Under the pieces are notes generated by a model. It made no database searches, was not told the DNA's origin, and worked only from the letters and a program-made list of their open reading frames with translations. Positions 52,590-60,573 of a DNA stretch of 64,000 nt are shown piece after piece. Within the stretch, counting starts at the first letter, position 1; the number at the start of each line of letters is the position of its first letter. This DNA comes from Paenibacillus thermotolerans (GTDB lineage Bacteria > Bacillota > Bacilli > Paenibacillales > YIM-B00363), in assembly GCF_028745515.1 (NCBI RefSeq), contig NZ_JAQZSG010000005.1, positions 62,610 through 126,609 on the forward strand. Reading direction: 5' to 3'. A program made the translations under genes and the position numbers.

Positions 52590-53653
52590 GGGAATTCTGG
52601 AGAGGCAAGAAGGTTTTCGTAACCGGGCATACAGGATTTAAAGGATCATGGTTATGTATATGGCTGTCTTCGCTTGGCGCAAAAGTTGTAGGATATGCAA
52701 CGAAACCGCCTACCGCTCCGAGTTTATTTGAGCTTTGCAAGGTGGAACAATTGCTTGTTAAATCGGTTATCGGCGACATTAGGAATTTGGAACTGTTAAA
52801 AAAGGAAATGACAACCTTTCAACCGAGTATAGTAATTCATATGGCTGCGCAGCCTTTGGTGAGAGAATCGTATAAAAACCCGGCGGATACTTACTCCATT
52901 AATGTTATGGGGACAGTAAACTTGTTCGAAGCAGCAAGAAGCACCGAAAGTGTTAAAGCAATACTGAACGTTACTACAGATAAGTGTTACGAAAACAAGG
53001 AATGGGTATGGGGCTATAGAGAGAACGAGCCGATGGGGGGTTACGATCCATACTCCAGCAGCAAGGCTTGTTCTGAGTTGATTACTTCATCTTATCGAAA
53101 TTCTTATTTTAATATTGCCGACTATGAAAAGCACGGGGTTGCCGTTGCCTCCGCAAGAGCCGGAAATGTCATTGGAGGGGGAGACTGGGCGGCTGATCGG
53201 TTAATACCGGACTGCCTTAAATCCCTATTGCAAAATGAACCCGTTGTTATCCGAAATCCTCATGCAATTAGACCGTGGCAGCATGTTTTGGAGCCGTTGA
53301 GCGGTTATTTGCTTCTTGCACAAAAGTTATATGAAGACGGCCCCCGGTTTGCGGAAGCGTGGAATTTCGGACCGCATAGTGAAGATGCGAAGCCGGTTGA
53401 ATGGATAGTGCAAAATTTAATTAAACATTGGGGAAAAGATACGTCTTATGTCATTGATAAAACGGATCATCATCATGAAGCCAATTATTTAAAGCTCGAT
53501 TGGTCCAAAGCTAGTATGAGATTGAACTGGCACCCAAAATGGAGTTTAGAGAATGCATTGTCAAAAATTATAGAATGGGTTCACTCTTATCAACGTCACG
53601 ACAACGTAAGAAATGTTTGCCTAAGGCAAATAGAAGAATACAGTAATTCATAG
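52586..53653 (+). CDS. rfbG: CDP-glucose 4,6-dehydratase RfbG
   Basis: This extended short-chain dehydrogenase of 355 residues converts CDP-glucose to CDP-4-keto-6-deoxyglucose. NAD-binding 'VFVTGHTGFKGSWLCIWLSS' and the catalytic Thr/Tyr/Lys: 'LNVTTDKCYENKEWVWGY' and 'YDPYSSSKACSELIT'. Translationally coupled to rfbF. Confidence 0.95.
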   Translation: MREFWRGKKVFVTGHTGFKGSWLCIWLSSLGAKVVGYATKPPTAPSLFELCKVEQLLVKSVIGDIRNLELLKKEMTTFQPSIVIHMAAQPLVRESYKNPADTYSINVMGTVNLFEAARSTESVKAILNVTTDKCYENKEWVWGYRENEPMGGYDPYSSSKACSELITSSYRNSYFNIADYEKHGVAVASARAGNVIGGGDWAADRLIPDCLKSLLQNEPVVIRNPHAIRPWQHVLEPLSGYLLLAQKLYEDGPRFAEAWNFGPHSEDAKPVEWIVQNLIKHWGKDTSYVIDKTDHHHEANYLKLDWSKASMRLNWHPKWSLENALSKIIEWVHSYQRHDNVRNVCLRQIEEYSNS

Positions 53654-53680
53654 ATGATTCATACGAAGAAGGAATTTTGC

Positions 53681-54613
53681 ATGAAGAAAGTTTTAGTAAC
53701 CGGAGCCACCGGTTTTGTTGGCGGGGCGCTGACCAGAAAACTGGTCGAACTCGGGTATGAAGTTCACGTATTTACGCGGCAAAGCTCCAATAAATGGAGG
53801 ATAGTGGATTTAAACCCTTATATAGTCGAACATGAGGTTGATTTAAGGGATATGGAGGGCTTGAAACGGATAGTTAAAATCATAAAGCCCGAAGTAGTAT
53901 ACCATTTGGCGACCCATGGCGGATATTATTTTCAAAGAAATACTTCGGAAATAATTGAATCGAATTTCATGGGGACCATAAACCTGCTGCTGGCATGCCA
54001 GGAAGTCGGGTTTGATTATTTTGTGAATACGGGGAGCTCCTCTGAATACGGCGTTAAAAATAAAGAAATGGCGGAAAATGATTTACTTGTACCATTGGGT
54101 GACTATGCGGTGTCAAAAGCAGCAGCCTCCCTATATTGCGAATCGGAGCGTTTACAGAAACAGCTTCCCATTGTAACGTTACGTCTGTTTTCGCCGTACG
54201 GCCCCTGGGATGCTCCGTCTCGGTTCATTCCATATGTCATTAAATCGTATTTAGAAGAAACTGCCCCGGAACTATCAACCCCTTTTTCAGTTCGAGATTA
54301 CATCTATATTGATGACGTTGTCGACGTCTATTTGGAGTTTCTACGGATCGGCCGGTTGGATTGCGGCTTCCTTAATATAGGCTCGGGTAAACAAATCAGT
54401 TTGGGCGATGCCGCGGACGTCATTAAAAATACGACAAAAAAGAACATTTCCCCTAACTGGGGCGCTTTAGAGCAAAGAAAGAAAGAACCGGAAATTTGGA
54501 AGGCAGATATAACATTAGCCCAGGAAAAGTTAAAATGGAATCCTAAAGTAGCTTTTGAAAAAGGAATTGAGGCAACTGTAAATTGGTTAAATGAAAATAT
54601 CCGCTATTACTAA
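53681..54613 (+). CDS. NAD-dependent epimerase/reductase, nucleotide-sugar type
   Basis: An extended SDR of about 310 residues: 'VLVTGATGFVGGALTRKLVE', 'YHLATHGGYYFQRNTSE', Ser/Tyr/Lys triad with 'VNTGSSSEYGV' and 'LGDYAVSKAAASLYC', and the substrate region 'TLRLFSPYGPWDAPSRFIPY'. In rfbFGH clusters the comparable gene reduces C4 of the CDP-sugar (abequose, paratose, ascarylose synthases) or, as YerF, a branched sugar ketone. Which one applies here cannot be told from sequence by eye. ATG 53681 is preferred (aagaagga upstream) over 53654. A YerE-like gene follows. Confidence 0.85.
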   Translation: MKKVLVTGATGFVGGALTRKLVELGYEVHVFTRQSSNKWRIVDLNPYIVEHEVDLRDMEGLKRIVKIIKPEVVYHLATHGGYYFQRNTSEIIESNFMGTINLLLACQEVGFDYFVNTGSSSEYGVKNKEMAENDLLVPLGDYAVSKAAASLYCESERLQKQLPIVTLRLFSPYGPWDAPSRFIPYVIKSYLEETAPELSTPFSVRDYIYIDDVVDVYLEFLRIGRLDCGFLNIGSGKQISLGDAADVIKNTTKKNISPNWGALEQRKKEPEIWKADITLAQEKLKWNPKVAFEKGIEATVNWLNENIRYY

Positions 54614-54626
54614 AGGAAGGTTCTTA

Positions 54627-56399
54627 ATGATGAAATTATCGGATTATGTCATTGATTTTTTAGTAAAGAAAGGTATCTCGCACGTTTTTGAAATGATAGG
54701 CGGGGGCATCACCCATTTATTAGACTCTATATATAACAGAGACGACATCGAAGCAATCTCCGTTCGCCACGAACAAGCCGGTGCTTTTGCTGCGGAAGCA
54801 TACGCTAGATTGAACGGCAAGTTAGGAGTGGCGATGGCGACCAGCGGCCCGGGAGCTCTGAATTTAGTAACGGGGATCGGAAGCTGTTATTTTGACTCTG
54901 TTCCATGTTTGTTTATTACGGGGCAAGTAAATACCTATGAATATAAATTTGACAAGCCGGTCCGACAAATTGGGTTTCAGGAAACAGATATAGTAAGTGT
55001 GGCTAAACCGCTGACGAAGTATGCCGAAATGATAACCGAACCGGCAAAGATCAGATATTACTTGGAAAAGGCGGTTTATATCGCCCAAAATGGAAGACCA
55101 GGCCCGGTGCTGCTGGACATTCCTATGGATATTCAACGCGCACAAATAGATCCCGACAACCAAGAAAGTTTTTTTGACAGCCAAGAATATAATCATTTAG
55201 CTGTCAACGAATATATCGATCAACATCAGTTAAACGAAATCGTCGGCTTACTTAAACATGCAGAAAGACCTGTAATATTAGCGGGCGGCGGAGTAAGGTC
55301 AAGCCGAGCCGTAGATGAATTAAGAGAGTTAGTGGAAATTACCGGTATTCCTGTTGTATCTTCATTAATGGGACTTGATGCTTTTAGTCAAGATAGAGAA
55401 GAGTTTTTCGGTTTGATCGGATCATACGGGAACCGTTACAGCAATCTGGCTATCGCAAATAGCGATCTAATATTCATTTTAGGCTCAAGACTCGATTCGC
55501 GGCAAACAGGGACCCGTCCCGATACCTTTGCAAGAGCCGCGAAAAAAATTCATGTTGACATCGATTATCATGAGTTAAACGAAAAGGTAAAGGCAGATAT
55601 TGCCGTGCATGCGGATTTAAAGTCGTTTTTAAATAAACTAAACGGAAAACTGAAAAAGGACGTAAACCGATTAGATTTATCACACTGGTATACCATTCTT
55701 AAAGATTATAAAGATCGGTATCCAACTTCTGTATTTAAGGACGACAGTATAGATCCTAATTGGTTTATGGAGCGGTTATCCTCCCATTTCAATAATGTTC
55801 ATACGATTTGTTTGGATGTTGGCCAACACCAAATGTGGGCAAGCCAGTCCTTAAAGCTGAAAGGGAATCAAAGGCTGATAAACTCCGGTGGCATGGGAGC
55901 TATGGGATTTGCTCTTCCTGCGGCTATAGGGGCATATATGGCGAATCCCTACGGGGATGTAGCAGTCATTGCGGGGGACGGCGGCATTCAAGTTAACATT
56001 CAAGAGTTAGATACGGTTATTACAAACAACATACCTTTAAAAATTTTCATAATGAATAATCGAAGCTTGGGAATGGTGCGGCAGTTTCAGGACCTGTATT
56101 TTGAAAAGCGTCGTCAATCTACGGTTGTAAGCAGGATGAAATTCACTGAGGTGGCCGAGGCGTACGGATTAAAGTCATTCAAGATTGAAAAGGTCGAAGA
56201 TGTTGATTCAGTCGTTAAAGAGGCATTACATCATCAAGGCCCAGTCTTGATCGAAGTCATGATAGATGAGGAGTCTGCAGTAAATCCAAAATTAGTTGTC
56301 AATAGACCTATTGAAGATATGTACCCGCATTTAGACAGGCATGAGCTCAAAGAAATTATGTTAATAGATCTGGCGGAAGAAATGGAAGTGCCGAAATAA
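54627..56399 (+). CDS. Thiamine-diphosphate enzyme, acetolactate-synthase fold (YerE-like)
   Basis: 590 residues with the three-domain acetohydroxyacid-synthase layout. N-terminal pyrimidine-binding domain with the ThDP Glu in 'ISVRHEQAGAFAAEAYARL' and 'TSGPGALNLVTGIGSCY'. FAD/central domain with 'ILAGGGVRSSRAVDELRELV'. C-terminal ThDP motif 'VIAGDGGIQVNIQELDTVIT' ending 'FIMNNRSLGM'. In a cluster with RfbF, RfbG and RfbH, the best model is YerE of yersiniose synthesis, which adds a pyruvate-derived acetyl unit to C3 of CDP-3,6-dideoxy-4-ketoglucose. A true catabolic or biosynthetic acetolactate synthase is less likely here. ATG 54627 is preferred over the open frame from 54591 because of 'aaaggaagg'. 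Confidence 0.82.
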   Translation: MMKLSDYVIDFLVKKGISHVFEMIGGGITHLLDSIYNRDDIEAISVRHEQAGAFAAEAYARLNGKLGVAMATSGPGALNLVTGIGSCYFDSVPCLFITGQVNTYEYKFDKPVRQIGFQETDIVSVAKPLTKYAEMITEPAKIRYYLEKAVYIAQNGRPGPVLLDIPMDIQRAQIDPDNQESFFDSQEYNHLAVNEYIDQHQLNEIVGLLKHAERPVILAGGGVRSSRAVDELRELVEITGIPVVSSLMGLDAFSQDREEFFGLIGSYGNRYSNLAIANSDLIFILGSRLDSRQTGTRPDTFARAAKKIHVDIDYHELNEKVKADIAVHADLKSFLNKLNGKLKKDVNRLDLSHWYTILKDYKDRYPTSVFKDDSIDPNWFMERLSSHFNNVHTICLDVGQHQMWASQSLKLKGNQRLINSGGMGAMGFALPAAIGAYMANPYGDVAVIAGDGGIQVNIQELDTVITNNIPLKIFIMNNRSLGMVRQFQDLYFEKRRQSTVVSRMKFTEVAEAYGLKSFKIEKVEDVDSVVKEALHHQGPVLIEVMIDEESAVNPKLVVNRPIEDMYPHLDRHELKEIMLIDLAEEMEVPK

Positions 56400-56406
56400 C
56401 CGTTCT

Positions 56407-56464
56407 ACGCGGGCCCTCCGGCGGTTAGGGCGAGAAAGCTCCCGTCGGTTGGGCCCGCGTTTTA
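56407..56464 (+). terminator. Terminator between the convergent sugar operon and glycosyltransferase gene
   Basis: A perfect 10-bp GC-rich outer stem (56407-56416 with 56451-56460), a long internal part and T4 on the + strand. It lies in the 79-base convergent gap. Confidence 0.7.
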
Positions 56465-56478
56465 ACGGACAATAGCTA

Positions 56479-58356
56479 TTAAACTTGCTTTTTAAAATGC
56501 TCGTAATACTGGGTTATTATTTTCACATCATGTTCATAGCACTTTGAAAGGCTATTAACTTTCGTCTTATAACGTTGTTCGTCGGAACAAAATACATAAG
56601 CACGATGAAGCACGTCTAAAACATTGACATTCGTTTTTTTGTAGAACACATTTATTGAAAGTGCTACTAAGTACAAAGTTTTAAAACAGAGCTTAATATA
56701 CATCTCCCGTAAAAGATCATTGTTTTCATTAGAGATTTCTAAATCCTTGAAGATACTCGAGAAACCTTCATGCTGCTCAAGTCTTCCTTCAACCGTCGCG
56801 TAATAAGGAATAACCATGTCGCCGTCTCCGATTTCGACCTTATCAACGTCCGTCTTTTCCGCTTTCCCTTCGGTTATTAAGATAAGATCCGTCCCCAGTA
56901 CGTTTCCATATTGACATAACAGCAATTCCCAGTACATGTGAGGGTACCAGAAGCATACGCCGTTCTTATCAAGATTGTCTCTAACGTATTCAATACCTTT
57001 GGCTTGTTTAAGAAGCTTATTGTTTATAATGATCCCAGACATATAATTGGAGCTTAGCATAAAGGTAAGAAGCGCATCTCTTCCGCGACTTGCGTTCTTG
57101 ACCGGCGGCTTGCTCTGGTAAGAACTTGTTGTTCTCACGATGGACAAGCTTTCTTTAGATTTATTCAAAATATCCATGATTTTACTTAGAACGTCAAAAT
57201 TAATCGAGTCCTCGTCACTCAGCAATAAAATAAATTGTCCGCTGGCTAATTCGCAGGCCTTAGAACAATTTATAGCGAATCCTTGGTTTTCATCAAAAGC
57301 AAAATACTTCAACCTGGCGTCTTCCATGCTTCCAATTTTTTCGTAATATTGTTTTGTTTCATTTTGAGTCCCGTTATTACATAAAATCACTTCTAATTCT
57401 TCATCGTAAAAAGATTGTAATAGACGAGTGATGTTGTTAAAGGCGCGAATTCCTCTATTAAAGCTTGGAATACAAATACTAAGAAGGATACGATCGCCTT
57501 TTCTGTTTTGTTTCCGAATCCGGTAGTTGTGAATGTCTGAAATGATGCTGTGAATATTCTCGTTTTTCTCTGTAAGGTTAATAACATTTCTGGGGAGGTA
57601 GGCACTGGAACCTCTAAAATACTCTATCAAACCGTGCATGTTTTCAAATAGAAGTACATTAGACAAAACTATGCCGTTTAAGCGCGTCCCTTGCAGGCAG
57701 GAAAGGAATTTTCCTAGATGGCTTATGACAATGTAAGTTTTTTTGTCAGTTTTTTTTATAGAATCTAAATATGATAATATACGATTCAAATTCCAGTCTT
57801 CCAACAATAAATAATCGGCCAAGGCGTCGAACGTCGGCAGAGGATTCGAATTCCGAAACTCGCTTAATGATATTTTTTCATTAATTAGTTTTTGTTCTTT
57901 ATCGTACATATAGTATTCATTAGCAGTTTCAGTTGGGAGCAGCCAAAACGGCAATGCTTGAAACGGTGCAAGATGATCAAAGGATAAATGACGGTTTGAT
58001 GTCAAATATTCGATGTTTTCCTCATAAATGGTTTTGAATTCATCTAAATTGGGTTCAATAAAGGCTTCCCACAGCACATTATGTATTTCATCTCTTGAAT
58101 ATCCGAAGTCTTGTGCTTTTATCAGCATTTGAAAAAAAGATTCATATTCGGAAACTCCAAACAAAAAGTAGGCAAAGGATGCATAAAAATCTGCTTTTGT
58201 TTTAGGGTCGGTTTCCAATTGTTCATTTTCCATTGTGTCCGACAGTTCCACATACTTTTGATATGCAACGTCAATTAGGTCTTTTTTTATCAATTCATCT
58301 ATTTCTAATAAAACATCATCTAAATGCTGGTTCGATGATTTATTCCCATTCCTCAT
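56479..58356 (-). CDS. Family 2 glycosyltransferase with long N-terminal helical domain
   Basis: About 625 residues. The N-terminal ~290 residues are helical and unmatched, of the TPR-like kind seen in Firmicute flagellin-locus glycosyltransferases. The GT2 domain begins near 'LLSICIPSFNRGIRAFNNIT' and contains 'EVILCNNGTQNETKQYYEKI', then the metal-binding 'FILLLSDEDSINFDVLSKIM'. The opposite orientation and AT-rich base use mark it as part of the same transferred block. ATG on the - strand at 58356 is preferred (aaggtgat upstream); the frame is open to 58398. It may transfer the sugar made by the upstream cluster, possibly to flagellin; the acceptor is an inference from location. Confidence 0.82.
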   Translation of the reverse strand: MRNGNKSSNQHLDDVLLEIDELIKKDLIDVAYQKYVELSDTMENEQLETDPKTKADFYASFAYFLFGVSEYESFFQMLIKAQDFGYSRDEIHNVLWEAFIEPNLDEFKTIYEENIEYLTSNRHLSFDHLAPFQALPFWLLPTETANEYYMYDKEQKLINEKISLSEFRNSNPLPTFDALADYLLLEDWNLNRILSYLDSIKKTDKKTYIVISHLGKFLSCLQGTRLNGIVLSNVLLFENMHGLIEYFRGSSAYLPRNVINLTEKNENIHSIISDIHNYRIRKQNRKGDRILLSICIPSFNRGIRAFNNITRLLQSFYDEELEVILCNNGTQNETKQYYEKIGSMEDARLKYFAFDENQGFAINCSKACELASGQFILLLSDEDSINFDVLSKIMDILNKSKESLSIVRTTSSYQSKPPVKNASRGRDALLTFMLSSNYMSGIIINNKLLKQAKGIEYVRDNLDKNGVCFWYPHMYWELLLCQYGNVLGTDLILITEGKAEKTDVDKVEIGDGDMVIPYYATVEGRLEQHEGFSSIFKDLEISNENNDLLREMYIKLCFKTLYLVALSINVFYKKTNVNVLDVLHRAYVFCSDEQRYKTKVNSLSKCYEHDVKIITQYYEHFKKQV

Positions 58357-58510
58357 TTGTAATTCATCACCTTTGAACATGTAAGTGTAAGAACCCAAAG
58401 TATAACAATAATTTTCATTCTATTATATACCGGAAGCGGGTATAGAAGATGAAGAAATCGGATTACGGCTTACCAATCAAGAGGGTAAAAATTTTTTTTG
58501 AATTTGCCCT
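58357..58510. other. Gap before the hag promoter with a possible gene relic
   Basis: AT-rich and without a gene. 58421-58501 reads as a short frame ending in TGA whose peptide includes 'EEIGLRLTNQEGK'. This resembles 'GEIGFRLTDEEGK' of the SLH protease at 1260-3824 (9 of 13 residues). It may be a fossil of a related surface protein gene, or chance. Confidence 0.3.
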
Positions 58511-58537
58511 TCAATTTTTTTATGAATCGTACGATAT
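58511..58537 (+). promoter_or_regulatory. Sigma-D-type promoter of hag
   Basis: TCAA (58511-58514), 15 bases, TACGATAT (58530-58537), against TAAA-N15-GCCGATAT (3/4 and 6/8). It gives a leader of about 93 bases containing the CsrA hairpins. Confidence 0.6.
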
Positions 58538-58589
58538 AAATAATAGGTCTACAAAAGCAGGGCGGCCGACCTGTACAAGTAGATAAGTT

Positions 58590-58628
58590 CCACAAGGACG
58601 TGGACTACGCTAACCTTCAAGGAGGAAG
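58590..58628 (+). promoter_or_regulatory. Two CsrA-type hairpins in the hag leader
   Basis: Site 1: CCAC-AAGGAC-GTGG (58590-58603). Site 2: CTTC-AAGGAG-GAAG (58615-58628), whose loop is the Shine-Dalgarno. Both are 4-bp stems with GGA in a hexaloop, the classical CsrA target form. ATG is at 58636. Confidence 0.7.
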
Positions 58629-58635
58629 AAATTTC

Positions 58636-60477
58636 ATGAGAATTAACCACAACATCGCATCGCTCAACACGTACCGTCAGTTGACGATGAACAACGGCAG
58701 CAGTGCTAAGAACATCGAGCGTCTGTCTTCCGGTCTTCGCATCAATCGTGCAGGCGACGACGCTGCAGGTCTTGCAATCTCCGAAAAAATGAGAGGCCAA
58801 ATCCGCGGTTTGGAAATGGCGACTCGAAACGCACAAGACGGCATCTCCATGATCCAAACTGCAGAGGGTGCATTGAACGAAACTCACTCCATCCTCCAAC
58901 GGATGCGTGAGCTTGCTGTTCAAGGCTCCAACGATACGCAAACGGACAAAGACCGTGCAGAGCTTCAGAAGGAAATTTCCCAGTTGAAGGACGAGATCGA
59001 CCGGATCTCCAACACAACCGAGTTCAACACAAAGAAACTGTTGAACGGCGATCTTCAATCGGCGAAAGTTGCACAAGGTGACGTTCTTCAATCCGCTGAC
59101 GTAAAAGCTGCCATTGTATCCTCTATGACTGGAAACCCGGTTGAAGGTTTCGCATGGGGCGGCGGCAACATTAAAGTTACATTGTCCGGCGGTGCAACTG
59201 CCACTGTTAACATTGCAGCTGGAAACTATACTGCATCCGGATTCGCTGCGGCACTTGACAGCGCATTAAGCGGTGCTGGTACGTCTTTCCAAGGGGGACG
59301 CGTTGCGGTTACTGCGAACGCATCCGGTAAGATAATTATTGACACAAGTGGTGTATCCATTAACTCCATCAGCGGTCTTTCCAGTGTTGGTATAGCCGAA
59401 GGTACAAGTGGAAACGCCGGCGTTGAGATCAGCGGTACGACTGCATTCGGTAAATTTACGATCGGAAGCGGCAACGATGAATTTAATGTTACGACTTCCA
59501 ACGGAACGGTTATTAAATTGCAGCTTACCAGCGGACAATATGCTGACGAAGCAGCCCTTGTAGCGGAAATCAACGCTCAACTTGCCGCTCACGCGGCATC
59601 GGGTACGGCAGGACTAACTGCATCCGTAAGCGGCAATAACATCAAGTTTTCCGCAAGCGGAAGCTTTACAATCAGCGCTGAAGGCTCTGACAAGACGTTA
59701 GCTAAGCTTGGTGTGGCTGCAGGAACAATTTCCGATAAAGCTGTACTGGCGAACCTGCAGGACAACAATGGCGATCTCCTTGGGATTAAGTCCGGCGATA
59801 CGATCAAAATTAATGCGAAGGTTAACGGCACTGCCGTTGCCGAGCTTACTTTGAACGTAGGAACGGCAACAACGATTGAAGACCTTACAAGCAAGATTGC
59901 TAGCGGTCTCGGTTTGTCGGGAAGCCAAGTTTCCTTCGTGAACGGTAAGATTCAAATTACTGGTAAGTCCGGTGAAGATAACGACATCCAAGACTTGAAG
60001 CTTTCCATCGCAGGAAACGACAAGTTTAACAACCACTTCAGCAACTTCGCTGAAATTCAAGATGCGCAAGATGCCGGCACGAACAACGCGTTGTCGTTCC
60101 AAATCGGCGCAAACCAAGATCAAACCATGCGCGTAGACATCTCCGAGATGTCTGTAGGCTCCTTGTCCTTGTCTTCTGTAGACATCAGCACTGAGCAAGG
60201 CGCACAAAACTCCATTACGGTAATCAACAATGCACTTGAGAAAGTTTCCGCAGAGCGCGCGAAACTCGGTGCATTCCAAAACCGCCTGGAGCACACAATC
60301 AACAACCTCGGCACATCCGCAGAGAACTTGACGGCTTCCGAGTCCCGCATTCGCGACGTCGACATGGCGAAAGAAATGATGGAGTTCACGAAGAACAACA
60401 TCCTTACTCAAGCCGCTCAGTCGATGTTGGCGCAAGCGAACCAACAACCTCAAGGAGTTCTGCAATTGCTCCGATAA
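58636..60477 (+). CDS. hag: Flagellin Hag with large variable region
   Basis: This main filament protein has 613 residues, roughly twice the B. subtilis size. N-terminal D0/D1: 'NHNIASLNTYRQLTMNNGSS', '[20 protein letters not shown]', 'VQGSNDTQTDKDRAELQKEI'. C-terminal: 'AQNSITVINNALEKVSAERA', 'QNRLEHTINNLGTSAENLTA' and the end 'AQANQQPQGVLQLLR'. The insert (about 145-500) is Ser/Thr/Gly-rich and beta-type with flagellin hook-IN-like units ('GDTIKINAKVNGTAVAELTL'). It offers many O-glycosylation positions. ATG 58636 follows 'aaggagg'; its leader holds the CsrA sites. Codon use is optimised, as in the S-layer gene. Confidence 0.97.
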   Translation: MRINHNIASLNTYRQLTMNNGSSAKNIERLSSGLRINRAGDDAAGLAISEKMRGQIRGLEMATRNAQDGISMIQTAEGALNETHSILQRMRELAVQGSNDTQTDKDRAELQKEISQLKDEIDRISNTTEFNTKKLLNGDLQSAKVAQGDVLQSADVKAAIVSSMTGNPVEGFAWGGGNIKVTLSGGATATVNIAAGNYTASGFAAALDSALSGAGTSFQGGRVAVTANASGKIIIDTSGVSINSISGLSSVGIAEGTSGNAGVEISGTTAFGKFTIGSGNDEFNVTTSNGTVIKLQLTSGQYADEAALVAEINAQLAAHAASGTAGLTASVSGNNIKFSASGSFTISAEGSDKTLAKLGVAAGTISDKAVLANLQDNNGDLLGIKSGDTIKINAKVNGTAVAELTLNVGTATTIEDLTSKIASGLGLSGSQVSFVNGKIQITGKSGEDNDIQDLKLSIAGNDKFNNHFSNFAEIQDAQDAGTNNALSFQIGANQDQTMRVDISEMSVGSLSLSSVDISTEQGAQNSITVINNALEKVSAERAKLGAFQNRLEHTINNLGTSAENLTASESRIRDVDMAKEMMEFTKNNILTQAAQSMLAQANQQPQGVLQLLR

Positions 60478-60487
60478 TAAAAGCAGC

Positions 60488-60529
60488 CTAAAGAGGCCTG
60501 GCTTCGGCCAGACCTCTTTAGTTTCTTTT
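60488..60529 (+). terminator. Terminator after hag
   Basis: A 15-position stem with one mismatch (60488-60502 with 60507-60521), TTCG loop and a T-rich tail. The second flagellin starts only 45 bases later and has no visible promoter of its own, so its expression would rely on readthrough. Confidence 0.88.
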
Positions 60530-60573
60530 ATAAGGGATTTGCAGGCGTATTTCCGTTAGAGGGAGGCGATCGC

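Noticed and set aside
54627-56399. Branched-chain amino acid acetolactate synthase (ilvB)
   Set aside because: No ilvN, ilvC or other amino acid genes nearby; it is embedded in a CDP-sugar operon, so a YerE-like role fits better, though sequence by eye cannot exclude AHAS activity.
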